This document shows positions 22,001-30,944 of a DNA stretch of 46,907 nucleotides, one piece after another. Under the pieces are notes generated by a model. It ran no database searches and was not told the DNA's origin. It worked only from the letters and a program-made list of their open reading frames with translations. Where the stretch lies: NCBI GenBank assembly GCA_023954855.1, contig JAGSGY010000040.1, forward strand, positions 1-46,907, in the 5' to 3' direction. This stretch comes from Pseudomonadota bacterium (GTDB lineage: Bacteria; Myxococcota_A; UBA796; GCA-2862545). A program made the translations under genes and the position numbers. Positions within the stretch are counted from its first letter, which is position 1; every line of letters starts with the position of its first letter.

Positions 22001-24763
22001 CGCGCTGCCCTCGGTGAAGTCGGAGGCTTGCAGGTGGCTGTGCCACTGGCGGTGCTTGAGGCGGACCGTCAGCTCCTTGCCGGCGATGGGCTTTCCATCG
22101 GGGCCGACGGCAACGATCTCGGGCTCGATCTGGGTCTCGTTCTCGACAAAGCGGGGGGCCTTGAGACCGAGTGCGAAGGCGGGGACGGCATGCACGCGGG
22201 TCGTCCCGGTGACGGTCTGGTCATCGGCGCCTGTAACCGTGGCCTCGACGATGTAAGTGCGGGCCTGGGCCGTGGGCTCGAGCGAAGGGTCGAGGTCGAG
22301 CATGGCCTGGCCGGTGGCGTCCGTCTGCACGCTGCGGACGACGTCTGGGGAGGCTCGGAACCGGCTCCGCCCCGCAAAGCGGGCATCCGTCGAGTAGACG
22401 AAGCCCTCGATGGGATCGGGGTTCCAAGCATACGGGAACTGGGTCACGCGCCAGCGCACAGGGCGCTCAGCGACACGTCCGCCGGCGTAGTAGGTCGCGG
22501 TCATCTGCACGTCGAAAGGGGCGTCGAGCGGCACGGTCGTGTCGGCGTGAAGGTCGACCTCGAAGGTCGGCAGGCGGTACGCCTCGACCATGAAGTTCGT
22601 CCAGGCCAGCGCGTGACCCTTGGAGTCGATGAACTGCGCGGAGTAGTTGCCGGTCGCACCCTCTTCTTCCGTGGCGAAGGTGACGTCGAAGGCGCCGAGC
22701 TCGGACAGCGTGGCCGGAATGCGTGTCTGCTGCCCCGATGGCGCGGACACCACGACGGTGCCCGCACCCGCGAGGGTCGTGAGCTCGCCCTGGAAACGAC
22801 GGCGGACGTAGCCCTTCAGGTAGACCGTCTCGCCGGGGCGGTAGATCGGGCGCTCGGGAAACAGGTGGCCCAGGTTCTTGGCGTTCTCGTAGCGATGCTC
22901 GAGGCTCGAGAAAGCCCAGGCGAGCCAGGACTCTCCGCTCGCGCGCCAGTGGTTGTCGGCGAACTGCTCGGGGGCGTGGTGGGGGTCGAGGACGAGCTCG
23001 TCGTCGCCCTTCACGACCCGAATGCGCTGTAGGGAACCACTCCCACGCCCAGGGGCGGCCCAGAGGACGCTTCCGTCGGACTTCGTGGTCACCGAGGCCA
23101 GGGTGGTCCACTTGCTGTTGTGGACGCCCTCGAGCAGGATCTTGGCGCCAGACACGGGCTCGCCGGTGGAGAGCGAGGTCACGGAAAAGCGCACCTCGGC
23201 GTCGGTCTCGATGGTGGTCAAAGAGAGGTCGGTGACCTGAATGCGTCGCCACGCCCGCTTTGTGCTGCCGTCGAGGGTGCGCACGCCGACCAGGTAGTGG
23301 CCAGGCTTGTCTTTGCCAGACAGCTCGGTGAGGGCCTCGTCGATCTCGAGGCCAAAGGTCGCAGCGCCGCCGTCTTCGCGGAGGGGCAGGTCGACGACAC
23401 GCGAGAAGCCGGTGGTGGGCAGGGCCTTGAGCCGCTGGGCGACTTCCCGGGTGGTGGCTTGCCGCAACTCGGTGAAGTTCTCGGGCTCTTCTCCGGGTCC
23501 AGGGGGGCGCGTAGCCTCGTTGATCTCGAGGGTGCTGTGGAGCGGCCAATAGTTCCGGTTTTCGGGCTCGACGGGGACGACGCGGAGGACGGCGCGACCA
23601 TGGCCTCGTCCGGACAGCCCAATGCGCTTCGGACCGTGGAGCTCCATCACGCCGCTTGCTTGCCACGCGAGGTAGGGGCTGCGCTTCTCGAAGGTCAGAT
23701 ACAGCTTGCTCGACCCTTGGATGTCCAGGGAGCGGCCTCGCGTGTCCTGAATCGCCGTCGGCGCCAGGGTGACCTCGTAGAGAGTGTCGCGATCGAAGTC
23801 GCCCGAGACGACGATGTTGCTGCCTTGTCGAGTCAGCTCGAGTCCAGGGACGGCGGGGTCGAGGCGGATCAGGTTTCGAGCTTCGACGGGGCCGAGATCC
23901 GCGGGGGTGGCCGAGAACTGCACCAAGATCTGGGCGTCGCCACGGCACTTCAGCGGCTGGTCGGCGGCGTAGCGCGTCCCCTCCGGAGTCACCGGCCAGG
24001 TGCGCGCGCGGCAGCCCAGGGCGGTCGCCCGAAACGGCTCGGCCGTCGAGAAGTTCAGCGTCGACACCGAGTCGCCATCATCGCCAAGGGCCAGGCCAAA
24101 GCGCAGCAACACCTGCTTGCCGAGGCCGATGGGACGGTCGAGGGTCACGGCGTACCGGGCGGGGGACTCCGCCGAGGGACGGTCCAGGGCCTTGATCTCG
24201 AAGTCGTCCGCATCGAGCTCCACTCCGGCGCGGCCGTAGCCGCCCAGGTCGCGTACTTCGAGGGTGAGCATCTTTCCGAGGGCTTCCGTGGGAATGGGGT
24301 GGGGGAAGGTCAGGTTCACGGTCTGGATGGGGCCCAGGTTCGAGGCCCCATTGCGCGGATCGGAGTGACTCGGCGGCGACATCAGGGTGGCCAGCTCGGC
24401 AATCTCGCCCTCGGTGGACACGGTGAGGGTCTGAAGGGGAGGCCACGGCTCGGCCGGGCGGAACTGGAGGGTCTGACTGTCGAGCCACGTCCAGGCTCCG
24501 GGCTGTTCGGGGGCTACGCGAACCAGACGGCCTGGCTGGTCTTCGGGGCCGCTTGACGGACCGGTGGCTTTGGGGAAGAACACCGTCACCGGATCCCATG
24601 CCCGCACGAAGCGGTCGGGCACCACGACCACGCCTCGGGCCGCGGCGGGGCGTGACAGCATCGCGTCGAGCAGCTCGTCCCCCCCGGTGGCGCCTGCGGC
24701 CAGCGCGATGGCAAGGGCCGGCACCAGGACGATGGGGCGGGAGAAGAAGGCTTTGATGTTCAT
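19001..24763 (-). CDS. Bacterial alpha-2-macroglobulin with Ser in place of the thioester Cys
   Basis: 1920 residues, close to the length of large bacterial A2Ms. An N-terminal signal or anchor (about 9-25) has no lipobox Cys, so it is not an obvious lipoprotein. Hallmarks: MG-domain motif RPIYRPGETVYLKG, the core motif ALPRFVRVGDAF, the thioester-domain helices (SVSLTAWTVQFLVEA; DDGWGNTHTNSAALFALSEQL) and the terminal motif GRFSQPPAQAKMLY. Where active A2Ms have GCxEQ, this protein reads PIGSSEQ: Ser1439 (codon TCC at 20449-20447) replaces the Cys that forms the thioester. It therefore cannot trap proteases covalently by the usual chemistry, resembling thioester-less paralogues such as E. 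coli YfaS. It is translationally coupled at both ends (ATGA with the 1659 aa gene, GTGA with pbpC). Confidence 0.93.
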   Translation of the reverse strand: MNIKAFFSRPIVLVPALAIALAAGATGGDELLDAMLSRPAAARGVVVVPDRFVRAWDPVTVFFPKATGPSSGPEDQPGRLVRVAPEQPGAWTWLDSQTLQFRPAEPWPPLQTLTVSTEGEIAELATLMSPPSHSDPRNGASNLGPIQTVNLTFPHPIPTEALGKMLTLEVRDLGGYGRAGVELDADDFEIKALDRPSAESPARYAVTLDRPIGLGKQVLLRFGLALGDDGDSVSTLNFSTAEPFRATALGCRARTWPVTPEGTRYAADQPLKCRGDAQILVQFSATPADLGPVEARNLIRLDPAVPGLELTRQGSNIVVSGDFDRDTLYEVTLAPTAIQDTRGRSLDIQGSSKLYLTFEKRSPYLAWQASGVMELHGPKRIGLSGRGHGRAVLRVVPVEPENRNYWPLHSTLEINEATRPPGPGEEPENFTELRQATTREVAQRLKALPTTGFSRVVDLPLREDGGAATFGLEIDEALTELSGKDKPGHYLVGVRTLDGSTKRAWRRIQVTDLSLTTIETDAEVRFSVTSLSTGEPVSGAKILLEGVHNSKWTTLASVTTKSDGSVLWAAPGRGSGSLQRIRVVKGDDELVLDPHHAPEQFADNHWRASGESWLAWAFSSLEHRYENAKNLGHLFPERPIYRPGETVYLKGYVRRRFQGELTTLAGAGTVVVSAPSGQQTRIPATLSELGAFDVTFATEEEGATGNYSAQFIDSKGHALAWTNFMVEAYRLPTFEVDLHADTTVPLDAPFDVQMTATYYAGGRVAERPVRWRVTQFPYAWNPDPIEGFVYSTDARFAGRSRFRASPDVVRSVQTDATGQAMLDLDPSLEPTAQARTYIVEATVTGADDQTVTGTTRVHAVPAFALGLKAPRFVENETQIEPEIVAVGPDGKPIAGKELTVRLKHRQWHSHLQASDFTEGSARYVTDIVDEVVETRTLTSTDAPIPVSFDVPTAGVYLVEVEGQDDLGRGQLVTVDLFVSGDEPVSWERPKAGVFEITANKDLYEPGEQATLLIQSPYQSATALVVIETPTENRYEWVDVRGGKARVRLTIDEGWVPRLPVHTVLFRGRKAGASRTGNMDLGKPVTVANTTWLRVAPVENTVQVAIEAPEQALPGEEVELTVRLTDPDDRPIAGEVTLWMVDRAVLALAEEQRLDPLPDFITDRRSRLAIHDTRNLTLGAIPYAEMPGGDGDDAMERSAADSALDAATVRRNFKPVPYYEPSLKVGPSGKVTVRVTLPDNLTVFALRAKAISGPERFGVGTGDLRVRLPVVAQPALPRFVRVGDAFTATAIGRIVEGGGGAGSAEIRAEGLEVQGESRRTLDWNPVLAERIGFGVRAPTPALREDGRYTRDEVKVTMAVARQSDGAADAFEVRLPLLPDRGRVTLRESHELAAGESVTLPALPEPARAGSVQRLVVVSDDPALVRMIAAADFLRRAPIGSSEQRISKARAYLALSRIRGTAALRASQEELDRAVNDTLAYLPEVIDHGERVSHWPGYRGSVSLTAWTVQFLVEAKEAGYTVDDALMKRLTGTLRSALRSDYTQFIDGEKWMERTLALEALASTGSIDEAYLSELSRNAQYLDHEGLATVALAAHRSGGSGAGLAGRLSTDIEDGVIVRLFEGREVYGGLKQRRTHRSPLILPSETRSLAKMTRAIGRTQPDSATLKLMIQALVTLGRDDGWGNTHTNSAALFALSEQLERADGPGGSVTLTVDGQPMTAALSKSEPVLVRTLASAESIEVTAKSGGPLLVLATSHFIPKAPGAEASPQAAGFVITREARPVLASALGDRIDLADGGVQFKLTSGDILEEHVQIVVPETRHYVAVDVPFAAGVELLNPALATAPPEATASRQDTLAPSYIARLDDRVTYFYETLPKGTYDFAFRVKATTEGRFSQPPAQAKMLYSPDIRGQSAGAWVTVEAE

Positions 24764-27700
24764 GGGGCCTCCGAGACGAGCTCGAGGTAGTGGCGGACGA
24801 CGTCATCGGGTGGACCGAGGTCGGGGGGCTCGATGCCGGTGAGGACTGGGCGCGCGCGGACCGGTGCCGCGTCGCTGGGGAGGGCGAGGATCAAGGTGTG
24901 GCGGCCTTCGGTGACCTCGGTCATCTGCACGAGGCCGGTGCCGAGGTTGATGCCGTCGCGAACGAGGGTGGCCTCGACGCGGTCAGCCGTGGCCTTCACG
25001 CCAATGCCGATGGGGCCATCGCGCGGCACGTCGAAGTGGAATGCGAGCGCCTCCCCAGGGCCGAGCAGGACCTCGGGCCCGATACCTTCGGTGATCGGCG
25101 TGCTCGCTTTGACGCGAAGCTCGGCGGTACCCGTCAGTTCGGCGGTGCCGAGGGCGCGAATACCGATGCTGAGGGGTGTTGGGCTGTACTGGCGCACCCA
25201 GCCGCCGCGTTCGAGCACGGTGGTGGTGGCTTCCTTGCCGTAGATCGTGACCTCGGCCGGCGAGGCGAGTCCGAGCTCGATGAGGCCGAACTTCTGGACG
25301 CGGAGCAGCATCTCCTTGCCGCTGAGTTCGATGGCACCGGGGTTTGCGGGGGTGCCGCGCGTCTCGGCCGCCACCGCTGGAGAGACCCAGAGCGCTCCGG
25401 ATCCGGGTTCGGTGCGGACGGTCGCGTAGGCCGTGCCACTGACGCTTGCACCCTTCACGTCCTTGAGCTTTCCGCTGGCATCAACCAGTCGGCCCGTTGC
25501 GCCGAGTAGGTGCGACGTTCCCTCACCATCGAGGGTCACCAGACGGGTCACGGCGTCCGGGGAGCTCCAGCTCGCAGGTCCGTCGGCGCTTGCGGTGGCC
25601 ATGGGAGCGTCTGTCTTGACGCTGCGGACCCGCCAGCTACGCGAGGTCTCTGCCAGGTTCAGCAGCCAGATCTCGCTCGCCGACGTGGTGACCTCGAAGG
25701 TCTCGGGTTCGCCCTGGGCCCAGAGGACCACCGGTTCGTCTCGGCCGGAGCGCATCGCGAGCACCACGTCCCCGCCGAGGGTGGCGCGCAGGGTGTGAAG
25801 ACCGCCCTTGACCCGCAGTCGCTGGGATGCCCCCGCGGCCAGGCTGCCGTCGAGTGCCTTTCCGTTTCCGAGGTCTTCGACCCTGCCCTGGGCGAAGGCC
25901 CAGACACCGGCCGTGGTCTCGATGCTGTGGTCGTCTCCGGAGCTCAAGCTCGCGGTCGTGGCCTTCGCGTCCAGGTCGACGGCGAGGCTTGCGCGCTGCC
26001 CGACGGCGGTGTGTGCGAAGCCTGCGTGCTCGCCGAGGCGAACCAGCGGCGTGCCCGCACTGGCGCTGGCCATGACGACAAGCGGTCCGCTGTGCTCCGC
26101 GAGGTCTACGACGGCGTCTCCCTCGGCCGGGACGTCAATCACGCGGTCGCGGTTGGTACCCAGCACGATGCGCCGACCGACGACATGGCCGCTGCCGACC
26201 AGAACGAGGGTCTCTGCAGCCAGCTGACCGCCTTCTACCGGTACGCACTGGGGTCCCCCGCATTGCCAAAGGGTGCTCTCGCCGTGAGCCAGGCGGAACA
26301 CACCGGGGTCGCCGGACATGAGTATCGAGCCGACGGGCCGACGGGCGTCGCCGAGTCGGGTGCCGCGCGCGAGACCGCGCTCGTTCATGCTGCGCGGCTT
26401 CTGCGTGTACACCTGAAGGGTCGCCTCGGCGCCGCGAGGGTCCAGGCTCCACACGCGCACTCGCACGTCGCTGACCCGCAGGGCAGGGAGCTCGATCTCC
26501 CTGCCGGTCATGATGCCGGCGGTGTACCAGGTCAGGCCGTCGGTGGTCTCGATCGACACGCCCAGGCTCTCGGTCGAGCTCGCTCGGGCGATGATGACCT
26601 GGCCCTGGATGTTTGTGATGGGGAAGTTGTGCACCGTCCTTCCGGGAACGAAGGTGACGGTCTTTCCACTCGGGAGCTCGGGCTGAGCCGAGATTTCGGG
26701 TGCCGACATGCGGACCTGGGTCGTCGCCGATGAGCTGCCAATCGGCTCGAGGACCAGGCTGTACCGACCCGGCTCGACGCGCGCTTCGATTCGGAAGTTC
26801 CAGTCGTCTGGGCGGTCGTCATTGCTTGCGACGAGGCCGTCGGGGCCTTCGAGTCGGGCACGGACGTCCGATTGGCCGAAGCTCGAGAGGATGAGCGCGC
26901 CGTCTCCGCCCACAGATACCGGAACAGTGGCCGGAACGCGGACGGAGCGCTCCACGCCAGCGAGCAACTCCTCGGTGGCGACCTGCACGCTGTAGGTCAC
27001 GCCGTGGTCGCGGCGAGCCGCCTTCACCTGCAAGATGTAGCTTCCCGCCTCGAGCTTGGCTGAGAACGGCTGGCCAGGCAGCACCCGGCCGATCTCGACC
27101 CGGTCGCGAATGACATAGGCGGTCATGGTCTCTGAGAGGTGGATGCGCACATTGGCGTCGGCTGGCAGCTCGAAGGTCCAGTCGTCGGTGAAGCGCGCAC
27201 CGTCCTTGTCGGCCGGCTCGGTCCAGACGTGCTGGCGACTCGCGTTGAGGGCGAGAGGGTGTGGACCGTGGCCCTCGTAGTGCTCGGAGCTCTTGGCGCG
27301 AACCGCGCGGGTCAGCCGTCGGCTCTCGGTGCGCTCGGGCACCACCACGACGCTGTACGTACCTTTGCGGAGCTGGCGGGACAGGGCGCAGTTCTGCTCT
27401 GGTGGCGACTGGATGGGGTAGCCGTCGCTGTCCTCGATGCGGCAGCTGAAGTTGCGTCCGAGCCCCTTCGACTCGATGGTCCACGAGCTGTCTTCGTCGA
27501 CGTCGAGGCTGTAGCGAACCGCGTCCCCGGCAGGAAGCGTGATCCGCGCGGGTTCACCATCAAGCAGCGGTCCTCCGGCGACCTCGGTGGCTTTGGCGAG
27601 GGAGATGCCGAGGTGGCCCCGGCTCTTGCCCTGTGCGCTGAGACTGAGCTGGTAGTCGCCCGAGCCCAGGTACCGGCTGACCAGGAAGTTGCGTCCGACG

Positions 27701-29739
27701 CCGTTCTGATTGGCCGAGGCGAAGCCGACTTGGGTACGGGTGCGGATCTCGCCGCTCGTAGCCAGTAGCCCTGTGCTCTGCAGGTGGTAGAGGCCGGGCT
27801 CGGCGACGTCGACGGCGTAGGTCGTGGACTCGGTGCGCTCGAGGTCGAGAAATGCGGGTGCACGGGCATCGAGGTCGGGAAAGTCGGGCAGCTGCGCGAG
27901 CCGCTCCCGCGTGAGCGTCGGCGGAGGGGTGTCCGGCAGATGAGTGTGCGGGCGCCACTTCAGCGACACGCGGGTGACCTCATCGCTCGGGTTCTTCAGC
28001 TTCACCGCGAATGCGGCTCCTGCTGAGACCTCTGCGACTTCCTGGGCCCCCGTGCCTTCGACGTCGACCAGAAGCGGGCTTCCGTCGGGAGTGGTGGCGG
28101 TGAGCACGCCGCGCTCGGGCACGCGGACCCGCACGGTGACCTTCTCCTTTCCGAGCAGAGTCAGCGCGAGGGGGCGAGACACGTCGATGGGGCTGTCGCG
28201 AACCGAGGTGGCCGTCAGCACCCCAGGCGGTCCGTAGATCTGCATGCGGTCGCCGTCCTGGGACGAGATCTGCAGGTCTTGCAGCACGGGCCGAAGCTTC
28301 ATGAGCGGCAGCTTTGCGCCGACCAGCTCGCGAGCGCTCGAGCTCCACGTGTTCGGGGTGATCTGCAGCGTGACGATGCCCGGCTCGACGGCGTGCAGCT
28401 TGACCAGATGCAGGCCGCCTGAGAGGTCCTTGGTGACCGAGGCATGCGAGGGCTTGGGGGAGCGGTACCGGGGAGGCGGGTCGAGCAGTAGCGGCTCGAC
28501 GGTCACGTACGCATCGCCCTCCACGCTGAAGTTCCACGAGCCGGTGTCGGGGATGCTCACGAGCATCTGCCCGTCCGAGAGCAGGTTGAAGCGCTCCTCC
28601 ACGCGCTGATTCGCATTGAGCTTGATGGCGTAGGACTCGACCACCAGCGTCGCGCGGTCGGGGCGACGACGGTAGATGAGCCCGGTGGGCGGGAACACGT
28701 CCGCATCGTGTGCGCCCACGATCGAGGTGAGGGTGTGCCGTCCCGAGTCGAGGGACTGGGTCCAGCGCGCGGGTGGCAGGATCTGCAGGGTGGCGGTCTG
28801 CCCTGGGATCCCGCGCACCTCGATCGCCGAGCGTCCGCGAATACTCGCCGCGGCTTCGGGCACGCGGCTCTCGTCGGTGATCTTCGCGACGTTGCCTCTG
28901 CCGCGTGCGAAGCGCGCCTCACCCGAGAGCGACCGGCTGCTGATCTGGGCGTTGGCGGTGTTCTCGGGCAGCGCGAGGCGTGCTGTGCTCGCCCCGTTTG
29001 GGACGTTGAACCGCGCGAAGCCCTTGGCGTCGAGGGTGATGCGGTGCTCGGACGGGACGCCCAGCTCGGGCACGCCCATGCGCACCCAGAGTCGGTTGTC
29101 GTCGAGGTCCTCGGTCCACGGCTCGGAGACCCCGCCATAGGCCGTGACCCGGTACAGCCCTGGCTCGAGCTGGGTCTCGAGGGTGCAGTCCCGCCAAGGC
29201 TGACCCTCGATGGGCTCGAAGAGCGCGCAGTGCGGTGTGCTCGGGTGCAGCCAGGTTCCGTCTTGCCAGAGCCGGAGGTCGCCTAGGTAGCGGCCCGCGG
29301 CCTCCAGACTGACGGTCGTGCGCTCTGGGATGTCGATCCACCAGCTGCGCTGCTCCTTGTCGCTAAGGCTGGTGGTCTCTTCACGAAGCTCCAGAAGCAG
29401 CGGAAGGTCGGGCCCTTGCAGCTCCTCGAAGCGGGTGGCCTTGACGGCCGCCTCGCCGGTGCCGTTCGGTGCGGACTCGAGCCAGAGCTTTACCTCGCCG
29501 CGGTCCAGGAACACGTCGACGCGTCCATCGCGCACGCCGACCACGCCGTCGAGCTTGCCGGGCCCACTCATGTGGTCGACCACCTGAAGCGATGTGCCCC
29601 TGGGCGAGGTCACCTCGAGCGCATAGCGCCCAAACGGGTCGACCGTGACGATGGCCTCGGCATGTCCGGTCGCCGGGACCGTCGCTGGCGTGACGGTGGC
29701 GGGAGCTGCGAGAGCGAGAAGGGGGGCGAGCAGGAGCAT
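24760..29739 (-). CDS. Giant exported beta-module protein, unknown, first gene of the A2M-pbpC operon
   Basis: 1659 residues. A short signal peptide (MLLLAPLLALAAPA) decides the start, with GAGGTTCGA before the ATG. I recognise no catalytic motif. The chain looks like a string of beta-sandwich modules resembling pre-peptidase C-terminal/Ig-like domains, each ending in a G-x-Y strand: EPGLYRVTA (about 192-200), EPGLYHLQS (650), GSGDYQLSL (697), RKGTYSVVV (785), EAGSYILQV (900) and EPGRYSLVL (995). Cysteines are few and some appear paired. The stop overlaps the A2M start (ATGA), so production is tied to the A2M and PBP1C. A periplasmic partner, substrate-presenting scaffold or inhibitor for the thioester-less A2M is the simplest inference. 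Confidence 0.85.
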   Translation of the reverse strand: MLLLAPLLALAAPATVTPATVPATGHAEAIVTVDPFGRYALEVTSPRGTSLQVVDHMSGPGKLDGVVGVRDGRVDVFLDRGEVKLWLESAPNGTGEAAVKATRFEELQGPDLPLLLELREETTSLSDKEQRSWWIDIPERTTVSLEAAGRYLGDLRLWQDGTWLHPSTPHCALFEPIEGQPWRDCTLETQLEPGLYRVTAYGGVSEPWTEDLDDNRLWVRMGVPELGVPSEHRITLDAKGFARFNVPNGASTARLALPENTANAQISSRSLSGEARFARGRGNVAKITDESRVPEAAASIRGRSAIEVRGIPGQTATLQILPPARWTQSLDSGRHTLTSIVGAHDADVFPPTGLIYRRRPDRATLVVESYAIKLNANQRVEERFNLLSDGQMLVSIPDTGSWNFSVEGDAYVTVEPLLLDPPPRYRSPKPSHASVTKDLSGGLHLVKLHAVEPGIVTLQITPNTWSSSARELVGAKLPLMKLRPVLQDLQISSQDGDRMQIYGPPGVLTATSVRDSPIDVSRPLALTLLGKEKVTVRVRVPERGVLTATTPDGSPLLVDVEGTGAQEVAEVSAGAAFAVKLKNPSDEVTRVSLKWRPHTHLPDTPPPTLTRERLAQLPDFPDLDARAPAFLDLERTESTTYAVDVAEPGLYHLQSTGLLATSGEIRTRTQVGFASANQNGVGRNFLVSRYLGSGDYQLSLSAQGKSRGHLGISLAKATEVAGGPLLDGEPARITLPAGDAVRYSLDVDEDSSWTIESKGLGRNFSCRIEDSDGYPIQSPPEQNCALSRQLRKGTYSVVVVPERTESRRLTRAVRAKSSEHYEGHGPHPLALNASRQHVWTEPADKDGARFTDDWTFELPADANVRIHLSETMTAYVIRDRVEIGRVLPGQPFSAKLEAGSYILQVKAARRDHGVTYSVQVATEELLAGVERSVRVPATVPVSVGGDGALILSSFGQSDVRARLEGPDGLVASNDDRPDDWNFRIEARVEPGRYSLVLEPIGSSSATTQVRMSAPEISAQPELPSGKTVTFVPGRTVHNFPITNIQGQVIIARASSTESLGVSIETTDGLTWYTAGIMTGREIELPALRVSDVRVRVWSLDPRGAEATLQVYTQKPRSMNERGLARGTRLGDARRPVGSILMSGDPGVFRLAHGESTLWQCGGPQCVPVEGGQLAAETLVLVGSGHVVGRRIVLGTNRDRVIDVPAEGDAVVDLAEHSGPLVVMASASAGTPLVRLGEHAGFAHTAVGQRASLAVDLDAKATTASLSSGDDHSIETTAGVWAFAQGRVEDLGNGKALDGSLAAGASQRLRVKGGLHTLRATLGGDVVLAMRSGRDEPVVLWAQGEPETFEVTTSASEIWLLNLAETSRSWRVRSVKTDAPMATASADGPASWSSPDAVTRLVTLDGEGTSHLLGATGRLVDASGKLKDVKGASVSGTAYATVRTEPGSGALWVSPAVAAETRGTPANPGAIELSGKEMLLRVQKFGLIELGLASPAEVTIYGKEATTTVLERGGWVRQYSPTPLSIGIRALGTAELTGTAELRVKASTPITEGIGPEVLLGPGEALAFHFDVPRDGPIGIGVKATADRVEATLVRDGINLGTGLVQMTEVTEGRHTLILALPSDAAPVRARPVLTGIEPPDLGPPDDVVRHYLELVSEAP

Positions 29740-29756
29740 TCGAACCTCGTGGGCAG

Positions 29757-29762
29757 ACGCTA
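29757..29762 (-). promoter_or_regulatory. Candidate -10 box (TAGCGT) for the giant protein-A2M-pbpC operon
   Basis: On the minus strand TAGCGT ends 17 nt before the ATG at 29739, with GAGGTTCGA as ribosome-binding site between. It would give a leader of about 10-12 nt. No clear -35 at standard spacing. It lies in the 212 bp divergent gap shared with the molybdoenzyme gene. Confidence 0.3.
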
Positions 29763-29924
29763 CTGCGAGGAACGCGCCAAGTCGCTCTTCACGTTGTGAT
29801 CGGGCTTCTCGGTGTGTTGGCCTCTCGATGGTTGGCGGTTGATCTGTCGATCCGAGCTAGGGATCTCTAACTTCGAGAATTCAGCGATCGTTGCGCGTAA
29901 CGAACGGTCCTCGCAGTCGACGAT

Positions 29925-29937
29925 GGGGTCAGACCCC
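29925..29937. promoter_or_regulatory. Inverted repeat GGGGTC-A-GACCCC in the divergent gap
   Basis: A perfect 6 bp inverted repeat with one central base, 15-27 bp before the ATG at 29952. It could be an operator or part of a dispersed repeat; I see only one copy in this window. There is no recognisable ribosome-binding site between it and the start. Confidence 0.3.
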
Positions 29938-29951
29938 GGCTATCCAAACGC

Positions 29952-30944
29952 ATGTCCGATCCGTCCCGACGCAACATTCTCTTCCTGAGCACCTCGGCCG
30001 CGGCCAGCGCCCTGCTGCCCGGCTGTGACCGTCTGGTACTGCCGGGCGAGGAGTTTCTCACCGAGATTCCGCCCATCTCGACCTGGGAGACCTTCTACCG
30101 GTACTCGTACTCAGGGCGCCCTGAGATCGACCTCGACACCTGGTCCTGCGTCATCGAGGACCGCGGCTCCGAGGTTGCCTCCTTCGACGTGGCCTACCTC
30201 GACACCCTGACCCCGGTGGCCTTCGAGCACACCTTGCAGTGCATCGGCAGCGGCCCCCGGCTTCAGAACATCGACAACGCCGTCTTCGGCGGACTGCCGC
30301 TCTCCGAGGTGCTCGCCGATCTGGGCGTCACCATCGACTCGAGCATTGTCGAGTTCGCCTTCGAGGGCGTCGATGGGTACCACGACAGCTTCCCCATCGA
30401 AGACCTCGACAAGCCGGTCTGGCTGGTCTGGGAAATGAACGGCGAGCCGATTCGCGCGGGCCACGGATTTCCATGTCGGCTGCTTGTCCCCGGTCGCTAC
30501 GGCATCAAGAATGTGAAGTGGCCCTCGGCCTTCCGCCTCGTGGATGAGCCGTACATCGGGTACTGGCAAGAGCAGAACTGGGAGAAGGACGGCACCTACA
30601 AAGCCAATGCCTTCATCAAGTCGCCGCCCAATCTGGCCACCGTCATGCGCAACGAGCCGCTGGTGCTCTTGGGCACCGCCTACGCCGGCGAAGACCCCAT
30701 CGAGCGCGTCGAGATCACCTTTGATGACGGGGACTCCTGGGAGGACTGCGTCATCGACTACGGGCCCGGACCGAACATCTGGACGCTTTGGCGTTTCGAC
30801 TGGACGCCCACCCGCAACGGTCGCCAGCGCATCCGGACTCGCGTGACCACTGAGGCCGGGGTCGTCAGCAACCCAGACCCCTCCGGAACCAACCGGCTCA
30901 ACGGCTACGACGGCGGCATGGAGATCGAGGTCGCCGTCCAATGA
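29952..30944 (+). CDS. Tat-exported sulfite-oxidase-family molybdopterin oxidoreductase (probable lipoprotein)
   Basis: 330 residues. The N-terminus has a twin-arginine motif (SRRNILFLS, residues 5-13) and then LLPGC (Cys25), suggesting Tat export followed by lipidation. The sulfite-oxidase molybdopterin domain covers about 55-215: Cys97 in HTLQCIGSGPR is the expected molybdenum ligand, and RLLVPGRYGIKNVKWP is the conserved cofactor and substrate segment. A C-terminal Ig-like dimerisation domain follows (about 225-330). No haem domain is present, so an external electron carrier is needed. The substrate could be sulfite, protein methionine sulfoxide or another oxyanion. The stop overlaps the next gene (ATGA). 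Confidence 0.88.
   Translation: MSDPSRRNILFLSTSAAASALLPGCDRLVLPGEEFLTEIPPISTWETFYRYSYSGRPEIDLDTWSCVIEDRGSEVASFDVAYLDTLTPVAFEHTLQCIGSGPRLQNIDNAVFGGLPLSEVLADLGVTIDSSIVEFAFEGVDGYHDSFPIEDLDKPVWLVWEMNGEPIRAGHGFPCRLLVPGRYGIKNVKWPSAFRLVDEPYIGYWQEQNWEKDGTYKANAFIKSPPNLATVMRNEPLVLLGTAYAGEDPIERVEITFDDGDSWEDCVIDYGPGPNIWTLWRFDWTPTRNGRQRIRTRVTTEAGVVSNPDPSGTNRLNGYDGGMEIEVAVQ

Noticed and set aside
21254-23032. 592-codon plus-strand frame inside the A2M gene (and similar frames at 19502-20647 and 23120-24556)
   Set aside because: The opposite strand is a continuous A2M with conserved motifs. These frames are Gly/Val/His-rich shadows without start signals.
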